Source: Mesorhizobium sp. (GTDB lineage Bacteria > Pseudomonadota > Alphaproteobacteria > Rhizobiales > Rhizobiaceae). Taken from it: a DNA stretch of 41,980 nt. A model generated the notes under the pieces. It worked only from the letters and a program-made list of their open reading frames with translations, made no database searches and was not told where the DNA came from. The number at the start of each line of letters is the position of its first letter. Position 1 is the stretch's first letter. Of the stretch, positions 23,268-30,591 are shown piece by piece. Made by a program: the position numbers and the translations under genes. Location of the stretch: contig JAPUFC010000078.1 in the NCBI GenBank assembly GCA_027492275.1, positions 1-41,980 of the forward strand. The letters are read 5' to 3'.

Positions 23268-23374
23268 GATCGGTTGCGGTTAGGGACGATCTCAAGGCTG
23301 CAACCTTGTGTCGTCCCGCCTATACGGATATGCTTTATATCTGGATTGTCAATAGCGCATATCGGGATATACGC
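23268..23374. promoter_or_regulatory. Divergent control region between the S24-like and RHH genes
   Basis: A/T-rich patch in a GC-rich setting. GATAT/ATATC half-sites occur at 23327-23331, 23337-23341, 23359-23363 and 23366-23370, arranged as GATAT-N5-ATATC and ATATC-GG-GATAT, the latter ending 4 nt before the RHH ATG. A plus-strand promoter candidate is TTGTGT-17-TATGCT; a minus-strand TTGACA overlaps the same half-sites. Fits autoregulation by the RHH protein. Confidence 0.55.
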
Positions 23375-23683
23375 ATGGCCCGCCGTCTGACTTACACGAA
23401 CAAAGTTCTGATCGGCTTCACCGACGAACAAATGCAGTTGGTAGACGACTGGAGGCGCAAACAATCGGAGATTCCGAGCCGATCTGAGGCGGTCCGCGCG
23501 CTGATTGGAGAAGCGCTAGCCAACAACGACTGTCCAAGCGGAATTCTGCCGGATCACCTTCCGATGCTGGATCGCTACATACAGGAGGAACGCCCAGGTT
23601 TGTCCCGAACCGAGGCGCTCCAAGTGATCGTTTCTATGTTCCTCTCCCTCCAAGATGGCAAAAAAGGCGGTAAGCGGCGCTGA
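23375..23683 (+). CDS. Tandem ribbon-helix-helix DNA-binding protein
   Basis: 102 aa from the ATG at 23375; the upstream extension runs through the operator region. Two RHH-like units are seen: residues 9-48 (NKVLIGFTDEQMQLVDDWRR... SRSEAVRALIGEAL) and 57-92 (ILPDHLPMLDRYIQ... SRTEALQVIVSMFL), each with a strand, helix, SR(S/T)EA turn and second helix. A single chain could thus mimic an RHH dimer. It probably represses the divergent promoters through the GATAT half-sites just upstream. Followed 11 nt later by the 61-aa gene. Confidence 0.8.
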   Translation: MARRLTYTNKVLIGFTDEQMQLVDDWRRKQSEIPSRSEAVRALIGEALANNDCPSGILPDHLPMLDRYIQEERPGLSRTEALQVIVSMFLSLQDGKKGGKRR

Positions 23684-23694
23684 AGGAGAAGCAA

Positions 23695-23880
23695 ATGCCG
23701 ACCTACGCGTATACGAAGGCCGTCGAGGACGAACTGAAAGACCTGCACAACGGCCTGCATCATGCGATGGAAAATTTGATCAACCGAAAAGATTATGAGG
23801 AGGCGGAGAAGACGCTCCGAATAATCGATGACCGGATGTCGAGCCTCATCAATCAGGCCAGAATCGCGCGGCTCACCTAA
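23695..23880 (+). CDS. Small coiled-coil protein downstream of the RHH regulator
   Basis: 61 aa, with AGGAGA 6-7 nt before the ATG. Mostly one long amphipathic helix pair (VEDELKDLHNGLHHAMENL, YEEAEKTLRIIDDRMSSLI). No known domain recognised. Possibly a toxin-antitoxin style partner or an anti-repressor, but nothing proves it. Its stop overlaps the terminase stop tail to tail by 3-4 nt. Confidence 0.6.
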   Translation: MPTYAYTKAVEDELKDLHNGLHHAMENLINRKDYEEAEKTLRIIDDRMSSLINQARIARLT

Positions 23881-25502
23881 TCCATCAACTCAGCCAGGCA
23901 CGCCGGAATCGCTTCCGGCTCGTGCCGCTTCGAGATGCTGAGGGCCATCGCCAGCGCAACAAGGCCGTCGATCCGGCCCGCCGCCTTACTCTTGTCCAGC
24001 TTGCGCCCGCCTGCGGGGTCACGGGTGACGACGGCGTTGGCGGCGCACATGTTGAGCACCGGGTTGCCTCCGTGCCGCAACAGCTTTTCGGCCACGCACC
24101 TTTCGAGCATGTCGACGGCCGGCGAGAAATCCTTGAAGCCCTGCCCGAACGGCTGGAGCGGCAGCGCCGCGCCGATCAGCCCCAGCTCGCGTTTCAGGTC
24201 TTCGATGCGCCAGCGGTCATAGGCGAGCGCCTGCATGTTGTAGCGCGCCGCCGCGTTCGCCAGCACGTCGGCGACGAAGCCCGGATCGATCGTCGCGCCG
24301 GGAATGAGCGTGATAAGGCCCTGCTTCGCCCATAGATCGTAGGGCACGCGGTCCTCGTTCGATCGGTCCTCAATGTTGGCTTCCGGCATGAAGAAGCGCG
24401 CCAGCACGTCGTAGCTGCCCTTCTCGCCCGGAAACACCATGACGAAGGCCGTCAGGTCGCGGGTCGCGCCCAGGTCGAGGCCGGCATAGCATTCGCGGCC
24501 GTCAAGCGCCGCCGCGTAGACGGTGTCGCCGCAGGCGTCCCATTCGGCCTTATGGATGAAGCGGGAGACGGCCGAAACGCGCTGGTTGAGGATCAGGTTG
24601 CGGAACGCCGCTTCCTTCGACGGCACGAGTCGCGCCTGCGCGGCCTGCCGCTCGACGTCTTCCAGCGACCGGAAATCGCCGATCGCCGGGTTAGCCTGCC
24701 GCCAGGTCTCTGGCTTCCACGGGTCGGCGTCTTCCGGGGCGGCTTAGAGGGTCAGGTGGAACGACGGGTCCGCCACGTCGCCGGACTGGACGCGCAGGCC
24801 ATAGTCGACCAGCTCAGACATGACGGCGTGGTCGGCAGCCGCCTGGGTGGAAATCACCATCATCAGCGGGTTGTCGCGCGCGCCCGACGCCGTGTCCATC
24901 GCGTCGAACAGGGCGCGATTCGGCGCGCTGCCGAGCTCGTCATAGACCACGAAGGACGGTGACAGGCCTAGCTTGCTGCCGGCGTCCGCCGAGAGCGCGA
25001 CATACATGGAGCCGGCCCCGTGACCGCTCAGCACTTCGATCTGTTTGGTGAAGCGGATGACATTGCAGCGGTCGGCCAGCTCGTCATGCGCATCGAGGAT
25101 GGCGACCATCTCCGCGAACAGCTTCGCCGCCTGGTCGCGGGTCAGCGCGCAGGAATAGACCTCGCCGCGCGGCTCGGCTTCCGGGCCCAGCAGATGGCAG
25201 AGCGCCAGCGCCGCCGCGAGCTGCGTCTTTCCGTTCTTCCTGCCCATGCTGAGCACCGCCGTGCGCACCGGCCGCCGGCCGGCCTCGTCCTCGGTGTAGA
25301 CGGCGCGGATGAACTCGCGCTGCCAGTCGCGCAGCCGCATCGGCTTGCCGGCCAGCTTGCCGGCCGTGATCGGAAGATCCTCGCAAAACGCGATCACCCG
25401 CTCGGGCCGGTTCAGATCCGGCTCATCCCAAGGCAAAACTTCGCGGCCGGCGACCTTGCCGCGGCCCGAAAGCGGGTTCGCTCCTACACCCCTGAGTGCC
25501 AT
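23877..25502 (-). pseudogene. Large terminase subunit, interrupted by an in-frame TAA
   Basis: The two halves lie in the same frame: 25502-24744 (252 aa, ATPase) and on to 23877 (nuclease), separated by one TAA at 24746-24744. N-terminal half: Walker A GRKNGKT (about 87-93), Walker B FVVYDE (184-189), and a motor-motif region ISTQAA. After the stop the reading frame continues APEDADPWKPETW and includes the nuclease-domain GLDLGATRDLTAFVMVF. In relatives the interrupted position is typically Tyr (LYAAPEDAD), so TAC/TAT to TAA is the simplest explanation. An internal ATG at 24626 could restart translation of the nuclease half. A sequencing error is also possible. Confidence 0.85.
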
Positions 25503-25592
25503 CCGCTCTTGCCCTTCATGCTTCTAAGTCTATGAAACTAAGTATAAACTTGACTTCCACGCCGGTCTCCCTCCCGGCAGTCCCCCGTGATC

Positions 25593-25916
25593 TCAGGTGC
25601 CCCCGGTGTGCCAATCATCATCGGGATCGATCGGGTTGCCCTGCGCGTCGAAGCCCTTGAACCTTCGACCAGACGATGCGCGATCAGGTCGATCGACCGC
25701 GTTCGTCTTCTCGTTGTGGCAGCGTTCGCAGAGGCTCATCAGTCCCGCGAGCGTCGGGAAGGGATCGCCGCCAGCCTTGATCGCCTTCACATGGTCGACG
25801 GCCACGGCCGCCACATAGCGCCCGCGCAGCTTGCATGCGTAGCAGAGCGGGTCCGCAGTCAGCTTCGCCCATCTGAGCCGCTTCCACGTCTTGGTGTTGT
25901 AGGGCCAGTCAGCCAT
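25593..25916 (-). CDS. HNH endonuclease
   Basis: 107 aa from the ATG at 25916 (MADWPYNTKTWKRLRW). HNH motif: CYACKLRGRYVAAVAVDHVKAI, then LMSLCERCHNEKT, with two CxxC pairs for zinc and the catalytic His in VDHV. HNH proteins of this type sit beside terminase genes in HK97-like phages and take part in DNA packaging cleavage. The longer frame to 26084 overlaps the 60-aa gene and was rejected. Overlaps that gene by 8 nt; terL lies 90 nt downstream. Confidence 0.9.
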   Translation of the reverse strand: MADWPYNTKTWKRLRWAKLTADPLCYACKLRGRYVAAVAVDHVKAIKAGGDPFPTLAGLMSLCERCHNEKTNAVDRPDRASSGRRFKGFDAQGNPIDPDDDWHTGGT

Positions 25917-26091
25917 GCTGCACCTCGTCCGCCAGCCTGAGGAGAGCGGCCACGATCTCACTCTTGTCCTTGTGGAAGCGCTCGGGATGGCGCGGCGACG
26001 GTGCCAGCCGCTCGATCTGGCGCGCATACTCGTCCAGCAGGATCGACAGTCGCCGCCCGTTCGGTATCGGTTTTCGCGTCTCAAACAGCAT
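25909..26091 (-). CDS. Small ORF between replication-type and HNH genes
   Basis: 60 aa, from the ATG at 26091 whose first bases overlap the stop of the wHTH gene (ATGA); it ends inside the HNH gene start (8 nt overlap). Sequence MLFETRKPIPNGRR then helical, with RFHKDKSEIVAALLRLADEV. No domain recognised. Tight coupling on both sides supports it as a real gene; it is too short to be a usual small terminase. Confidence 0.6.
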   Translation of the reverse strand: MLFETRKPIPNGRRLSILLDEYARQIERLAPSPRHPERFHKDKSEIVAALLRLADEVQHG

Positions 26092-26930
26092 CAGCCGCGC
26101 CCTCCGTTGCCGGAAGGTCGCATCGGTCCCGCCCACTCTCTCTCAAAAGCCCCTTGCAACGGCAGACCGTGCCGCAACCGTTGCCATCCATCCGCGATTT
26201 CAGCGGCTTTCGGCTCTTCTTCTAACCTATCAGTATATGGGTTCTGTGAGGTGTGCTTCTTTCTGCACCCTATGCCCGACACGCGAGACAGCTTGCCCGC
26301 GTAGGCGTCGAAGATCGTCCATTCGCCGTCTTCGGCCGCCTCAAGGGCCGGAGCCTCGGACGGTCGATAGGACAGCCAGCTGATCCACGCGCGCGACACG
26401 ATCTTGATGATGTTCGGCAGGCTCTTGCGGCCTTTCCTCGGCCGATACTCGACCACGATCAACAACGGCGGGCGCTCGGCTTCCGGCAACTTCATGACAT
26501 CGCCGGAGCGCCACGAGGCCGTCGCAATGGCACATTGCGTCAACCGGATGCTCACCCCGGCCTTCGAGGCGATCTTCTCCACCTCCATCTCGCATCGACC
26601 GCGCTTCTTCACTTCGTCGGCAATGACAGACAGCACGGCCCGCTCGCCTTCCGTGAACCAGTGCCGGATCGTGTTCGGCATGCGGCCATCGCCGCCCATC
26701 TCGCGCTTGCGCTGGCGGGACTTTGCCCGGTCATAGACACGGCGCTGGCGGGCGCGCTCGCCATAGCGGCCAAAGCCGGCCGGAAGCCGTGGCTTGTGGC
26801 CAAGGATAGGGCTTTCCCCTGTGAATGCGATCGTGGCTTCCAATTCCGCGAGCCCATCGGCAAGCGAGGGAGCGCGCTGGACCAGCCGCGAGTTAAGCAG
26901 CGCGGCGCTGACCTGAAGAGGCGCGCTCAT
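26091..26930 (-). CDS. Replication-type winged-helix protein of rhizobial mobile elements
   Basis: 279 aa from the ATG at 26930 (the preceding GTG at 26933 is an alternative). A central wHTH is seen in RHWFTEGERAVLSVIADEVKKRGRCEMEVEKIASKAGVSIRLTQCAIATA, followed by a basic RPRKGRKSLPNIIKIVS segment. I recall proteins of this layout (GERAVL... GRKxLPN) in plasmids and islands of Rhizobiales, often linked to replication or regulation; the function here is inferred. Starts with ATGA overlap to the upstream small ORF. An AT-rich patch lies near its 3' end (26220-26240). Confidence 0.7.
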   Translation of the reverse strand: MSAPLQVSAALLNSRLVQRAPSLADGLAELEATIAFTGESPILGHKPRLPAGFGRYGERARQRRVYDRAKSRQRKREMGGDGRMPNTIRHWFTEGERAVLSVIADEVKKRGRCEMEVEKIASKAGVSIRLTQCAIATASWRSGDVMKLPEAERPPLLIVVEYRPRKGRKSLPNIIKIVSRAWISWLSYRPSEAPALEAAEDGEWTIFDAYAGKLSRVSGIGCRKKHTSQNPYTDRLEEEPKAAEIADGWQRLRHGLPLQGAFEREWAGPMRPSGNGGRG

Positions 26931-27259
26931 CACCGCACCCCGTTCGCCAGCCGAATCGCCTCCACCGCCTGGATAGCGGACAGGCCGAATTCAGCACGCA
27001 GGAAGGGCACGACCGGGCGCGGGCAGGCATCGCGGTTTTCGGCGTACCAGAGGCCGGCGCGCGTTGCAGCCGAATCGCCGTTGTGATACGCGTTTTCGCA
27101 GAAAGCGCCGCTGTGCTTTTCTGACCTGTTGCCGCCGTTCCCGATGCCAGTCGGGGCGGCGGTTCGCTTTTCGGGGTCCGATATGGCGAGAACAGACGGC
27201 GAACCGCTTGTGTCAGTTTTGTGCCACTTCTGCTGACACGTTCCAGCTTCGTTCTGCAC
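26930..27259 (-). CDS. Small conserved element protein, start uncertain
   Basis: The C-terminal part (RPVVPFLRAEFGLSAIQAVEAIRLAN) looks like small proteins of rhizobial plasmids and phages placed before replication-type genes. No ATG gives a convincing start; a GTG at 27259 gives 109 aa, while the frame remains open to 27340 inside attR. The stop overlaps the start of the wHTH gene. Taken as a real but unclear gene. Confidence 0.5.
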   Translation of the reverse strand: MQNEAGTCQQKWHKTDTSGSPSVLAISDPEKRTAAPTGIGNGGNRSEKHSGAFCENAYHNGDSAATRAGLWYAENRDACPRPVVPFLRAEFGLSAIQAVEAIRLANGVR

Positions 27260-27297
27260 GGTCGCGCACGAACCTGCATCGCAACTTCTTTTATCTC

Positions 27298-27326
27298 TTG
27301 CGGTTTTCGGGGCGTTCGGGTAATGC
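27298..27326 (+). promoter_or_regulatory. Element-borne promoter at the right end, reading into serC
   Basis: TTGCGG (27298-27303), 17 nt, TAATGC (27321-27326), then 7 nt to GGGCC at 27334. The distance to the repeated leader is exactly the same as at the left end (16838 to 16846), so both would start transcription at the same leader base. Confidence 0.5.
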
Positions 27327-27333
27327 CCGCAGC

Positions 27334-27383
27334 GGGCCACCCCTCCCCAACGAGGGGCTTACTATCTGGAAGGATAGACCACG
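27334..27383 (+). promoter_or_regulatory. attR and serC leader RNA (serC motif)
   Basis: Two hairpins: CCCCTC / GAGGGG (27340-27345 with 27352-27357) and CTATC / GATAG (27362-27366 with 27373-27377). The Shine-Dalgarno GGAAGGA (27368-27374) lies in the loop and 3' arm of the second hairpin, 9 nt before the ATG. Position and pattern fit the serC RNA motif described upstream of serC in alphaproteobacteria. The first hairpin doubles as the right attachment site of the island. Confidence 0.7.
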
Positions 27384-28556
27384 ATGACTGCGATCACGCA
27401 GCCGGCAACGCGTCCGGCAAATCCCAATTTCTCCTCAGGTCCCTGCGCGAAACGTCCCGGCTGGTCGCCGGAGGCGCTCAAGGGCGCGGCTCTCGGCCGC
27501 TCGCATCGCGCCAAGATCGGCAAGGCCAAGCTCGAACAGGCGATCAATCTCACCCGCGAGGTTCTGCAGGTGCCGGCCGACTACCGCATCGGCATCGTGC
27601 CGGCCTCCGACACGGGCGCCGTCGAGATGGCGCTGTGGTCGCTGCTCGGCGAGCGCGGCGTTGACCTGCTGGCCTGGGAATCCTTCGGCGCCGGCTGGGT
27701 GACGGACGTCGTCAAGCAGTTGAAGATCGACGCGCGGACCTTCGAGGCTCCCTATGGCGAGCTGCCGGATCTTTCCAAGGTCGATTTCGACCGCGACGTG
27801 GTGTTCACCTGGAACGGCACGACCTCGGGCGTGCGCGTGCCGAACGCCGATTTCATCCCGGCCGACCGCAAGGGCCTGACCATCTGCGACGCCACCTCGG
27901 CGGCCTTCGCCCAGACGATGGATTTTTCCAAACTCGACGTCGTCACCTTCTCCTGGCAGAAGGTGCTGGGCGGCGAGGGCGGCCACGGCATGTTGATCCT
28001 GTCGCCGCGCGCCGTGGAGCGTCTGCTCACCTACAAGCCGGCTTGGCCGCTGCCGAAAATCTTCCGCCTGACCGCCGGCGGCAAGCTGATCGAGGGCATC
28101 TTCAAGGGCGAGACGATCAACACGCCGTCCATGCTGTGCGTCGAGGACTATATCGACGCGCTGCTATGGGCGAAGTCGGTGGGCGGGCTGGACGGGCTCG
28201 TCGCCCGCGCCGACGCCAACGCCAGGGTGCTGGCCGACTGGGTGGCCGCAAATCCGGCCGTGGCCTTCCTCGCGAAGGACGAAGCCAGCCGCTCCAACAC
28301 CTCGGTGTGCCTGTCCTTCGCCGATCCGGCGGTCGCCAATCTGGACGACGCCGGCCAGCAGGCCTTCGTGAAGAGCTTTACCGGGCTGCTGGAGGCCGAG
28401 AAGGTCGCCTACGACATCGCCGGGTACCGCGACGCGCCTCCCGGCCTGCGCATCTGGTGCGGCGCAACGGTCGAGACCTCCGACCTTGAGGCGCTGACGC
28501 CCTGGCTCGACTGGGCCTTTGCGACCGCCAAGGCGTCGCTGAAGGCGGCGGCCTAG
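27384..28556 (+). CDS. serC: Phosphoserine aminotransferase
   Basis: 390 aa, the long alphaproteobacterial/archaeal-type SerC. Converts 3-phosphohydroxypyruvate and glutamate to phosphoserine with PLP. Visible: [14 protein letters not shown] start, [15 protein letters not shown] (phosphate cup), [18 protein letters not shown] (Asp for the PLP ring), and [15 protein letters not shown] with the Schiff-base Lys. The structured leader and SD hairpin control its translation start. serA follows 108 nt downstream on the same strand, so both form the serine-biosynthesis unit. The gene itself is intact despite the island inserted before it. Confidence 0.96.
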   Translation: MTAITQPATRPANPNFSSGPCAKRPGWSPEALKGAALGRSHRAKIGKAKLEQAINLTREVLQVPADYRIGIVPASDTGAVEMALWSLLGERGVDLLAWESFGAGWVTDVVKQLKIDARTFEAPYGELPDLSKVDFDRDVVFTWNGTTSGVRVPNADFIPADRKGLTICDATSAAFAQTMDFSKLDVVTFSWQKVLGGEGGHGMLILSPRAVERLLTYKPAWPLPKIFRLTAGGKLIEGIFKGETINTPSMLCVEDYIDALLWAKSVGGLDGLVARADANARVLADWVAANPAVAFLAKDEASRSNTSVCLSFADPAVANLDDAGQQAFVKSFTGLLEAEKVAYDIAGYRDAPPGLRIWCGATVETSDLEALTPWLDWAFATAKASLKAAA

Positions 28557-28664
28557 CGCTTCTGCGGCAGCGGGCGCGCATCGCCCTCTGCCGGCTTCCC
28601 TTCCCTGTTCATCTCGCGCGCCCTTCCACACGGAGGGACGCCAAGCATCGCAAAGGATCGGCTC

Positions 28665-30263
28665 ATGCCCCGCGTGCTCGTTTCGGACCAGCTTTCCCCC
28701 ACCGCCGTGCAGATCTTCAAGAATCGCGGCGTCGACGTCGACTACCTGCCGGAGCTCGGCAAGGACAAGGACAAGCTTTTGGAGGTCATCGGCCAGTATG
28801 ACGGCTTGGCCATCCGCTCGGCCACCAAGGCGACGGAGAAGCTCATCGCCGCCGCGACCAACCTCAAGGTGATCGGCCGCGCCGGCATCGGCGTCGACAA
28901 TGTCGACATCCCGGCCGCGTCGCGTCGCGGCATCATCGTCATGAACACGCCGTTCGGCAACTCGATCACGACGGCCGAGCATGCGGTGGCGATGATCTTC
29001 GCGCTCGCCCGCCAGTTGCCGGAGGCCAACGCCTCCACCCATGCCGGCAAGTGGGAGAAGAACCGCTTCATGGGCGTCGAGATCACCGGCAAGACGCTGG
29101 GCATCATCGGCTGCGGCAACATCGGCTCGATCGTCGCCACGCGGGCCGTCGGCCTGAAGATGCATGTGATCGCCTTCGATCCCTTCCTGTCGGAAGGCCG
29201 TGCGGAAGAGCTCGGCGTGCAGAAGGTCGAGCTGGACGAGCTGTTCGCCCGCGCCGACTTCATCACGCTGCACACGCCGCTGACCGACAAGACGCGCGGC
29301 GTCATCAACGCCGAGGCGATCGGCAAGATGAAGGACGGCGTGCGCATCATCAACTGCGCGCGCGGCGAGCTGGTGGTCGTCGACGACCTCGTGGCGGCGT
29401 TGAAGAGCGGCAAGGTTGCGGGCGCCGGCATCGATGTGTTCGAGGTCGAGCCGGCCAAGGAAAGCCCGCTGTTCGGGCTGGAGAACGTGGTGGCGACGCC
29501 GCATCTGGGCGCTTCCACCACCGAGGCGCAGGAGAACGTCGCTCTCCAGATCGCCGAGCAGATGTCGGACTATCTGGTCAAGGGCGCGGTCTCCAACGCC
29601 ATCAACATGCCCTCCATCACCGCCGAGGAGGCGCCGCGCCTGAAACCCTTCGTGAAGCTCGCCGAGGTGCTCGGCGCTTTCGTCGGCCAGGTGACGGAGG
29701 AGCCGATCCAGGAAGTCGAGATCCTGTTCGACGGCTCGACGGCGCAGATGAACACCAGGGCGCTGATCAGCGCGGCGCTGGCCGGCCTGATCCGGCCGCA
29801 GGTGGCGGACGTGAACATGGTCTCGGCGCCGATCATGGTGAAGGAGCGCGGCATCATCGTCGCCGAGGTCAAGCGCGACAAGTCGGGCGTGTTCGACGGC
29901 TACATCAAGCTGACGGTCAAGACCGCCACGATGACGCGCTCGATCGCCGGCACCTGCTTCTCGGACGGCAAGCCGCGCTTCATCCAGATCAAGGGCATCA
30001 ACCTCGACGCCGAGGTCGGCCAGCACATGCTCTACACCACCAACCGCGACGTGCCGGGCATCATCGGCCTGCTCGGCACGATCTGCGGCACGGCCGGCGT
30101 CAACATCGCCAACTTCGCGCTCGGCCGCGACCACGCCGGGGGCGACGCCATCGCGCTGCTCTACCTGGACCAGCCGTTCCCCGAAAAGGTGCTGGCGGAG
30201 CTGCGGGCGCAGCCGGCGATCGCATCGGCCAAGCCGCTGTCCTTCGACGTGGGCATGGCCTGA
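28665..30263 (+). CDS. serA: D-3-phosphoglycerate dehydrogenase, long form with ACT domain
   Basis: 532 aa. Oxidises 3-phosphoglycerate to 3-phosphohydroxypyruvate with NAD. Substrate domain around residues 1-100 and 290-315; NAD domain with GIIGCGNIGSIVATRAVG (about 145-162); catalytic Arg in NCARGELVVVDDL, Glu in EVEPAKESPL and His in TPHLGAST. The intervening domain (about 320-450) and a C-terminal ACT domain (LYTTNRDVPGIIGLLGTICG) suit the long SerA type, for which serine feedback is possible. Ends before a strong terminator. Confidence 0.97.
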   Translation: MPRVLVSDQLSPTAVQIFKNRGVDVDYLPELGKDKDKLLEVIGQYDGLAIRSATKATEKLIAAATNLKVIGRAGIGVDNVDIPAASRRGIIVMNTPFGNSITTAEHAVAMIFALARQLPEANASTHAGKWEKNRFMGVEITGKTLGIIGCGNIGSIVATRAVGLKMHVIAFDPFLSEGRAEELGVQKVELDELFARADFITLHTPLTDKTRGVINAEAIGKMKDGVRIINCARGELVVVDDLVAALKSGKVAGAGIDVFEVEPAKESPLFGLENVVATPHLGASTTEAQENVALQIAEQMSDYLVKGAVSNAINMPSITAEEAPRLKPFVKLAEVLGAFVGQVTEEPIQEVEILFDGSTAQMNTRALISAALAGLIRPQVADVNMVSAPIMVKERGIIVAEVKRDKSGVFDGYIKLTVKTATMTRSIAGTCFSDGKPRFIQIKGINLDAEVGQHMLYTTNRDVPGIIGLLGTICGTAGVNIANFALGRDHAGGDAIALLYLDQPFPEKVLAELRAQPAIASAKPLSFDVGMA

Positions 30264-30277
30264 GCAAAATCCTGAAA

Positions 30278-30311
30278 CAAAAAAGCGCGGGCTCAGCCCG
30301 CGCTTTTTTTG
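30278..30311 (+). terminator. Rho-independent terminator after serA
   Basis: 8 bp perfect stem GCGCGGGC / GCCCGCGC with TCA loop, flanked by A-run and T-run (symmetric), so it could stop transcription from both sides. Confidence 0.94.
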
Positions 30312-30333
30312 TTTGACGGGTTGTCGGTGGCGA

Positions 30334-30492
30334 TCAGACCCTGCCCATCAGCATCAGGATGAGCAGAACGACGAGGACGAGGCCGACGATGCCGGACGGC
30401 CCGTATCCCCAGCCGCGCGAGTAGGGCCATGCGGGCACCGCGCCGAGCAGGATCAGGATCAGGATGATCAGGAGGACGGTCGTCAGCGTCAT
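30334..30492 (-). CDS. DUF3309 family small membrane protein
   Basis: 52 aa from the ATG at 30492. Two hydrophobic helices surround the family block PAWPYSRGWGYGPSG; LLIILILILLGAVP and LVLVVLLILMLMGRV are typical. Function unknown. Widespread in alphaproteobacteria, often in multiple copies. The longer frame to 30570 is a random extension. Confidence 0.9.
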   Translation of the reverse strand: MTLTTVLLIILILILLGAVPAWPYSRGWGYGPSGIVGLVLVVLLILMLMGRV

Positions 30493-30591
30493 GTGGAAGT
30501 CCCTCGCTTCAAGGTGTTGCTGCGGGACCACAATGCGCTGACGGGCGCGACGGTTCCGCGCCGCCCTCATGAGCGGCGCGGGCCGGAAAAC

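Larger units (their letters stand above)
16846..27357. mobile_element. Integrated capsid-encoding phage satellite or minimal prophage (about 10.5 kb)
   Basis: Bounded by a near-identical repeat of the serC leader start. Gene content in minus-strand order from the right: small conserved ORF, wHTH replication-type protein, 60-aa ORF, HNH nuclease, large terminase (interrupted), then after a plus-strand pair (double RHH, 61 aa) an S24-like protein, 84-aa ORF, wHTH-like regulator, structured RNA, 128-aa head protein, major capsid, prohead protease, portal, excisionase-like protein and integrase. No tail, baseplate, holin, endolysin or recognisable small terminase is present. This combination resembles capsid-forming phage-inducible chromosomal islands, which build their own heads and borrow helper tails. 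Confidence 0.8.

Noticed and set aside
23375-23880. RHH protein plus 61-aa protein as a classical toxin-antitoxin pair
   Set aside because: The 61-aa product has none of the known toxin folds visible (no RelE, VapC or CcdB motifs) and the RHH protein has two DNA-binding units without a toxin-binding tail. Kept only as a possibility.
25909-26091. 60-aa ORF as small terminase subunit
   Set aside because: Too short and without the HTH and oligomerisation regions of TerS proteins.
16846-27357. tRNA-targeted integration or a CRISPR array in the island
   Set aside because: No tRNA cloverleaf or 3' tRNA fragment occurs at either end and no regularly spaced repeats were seen anywhere in the window.
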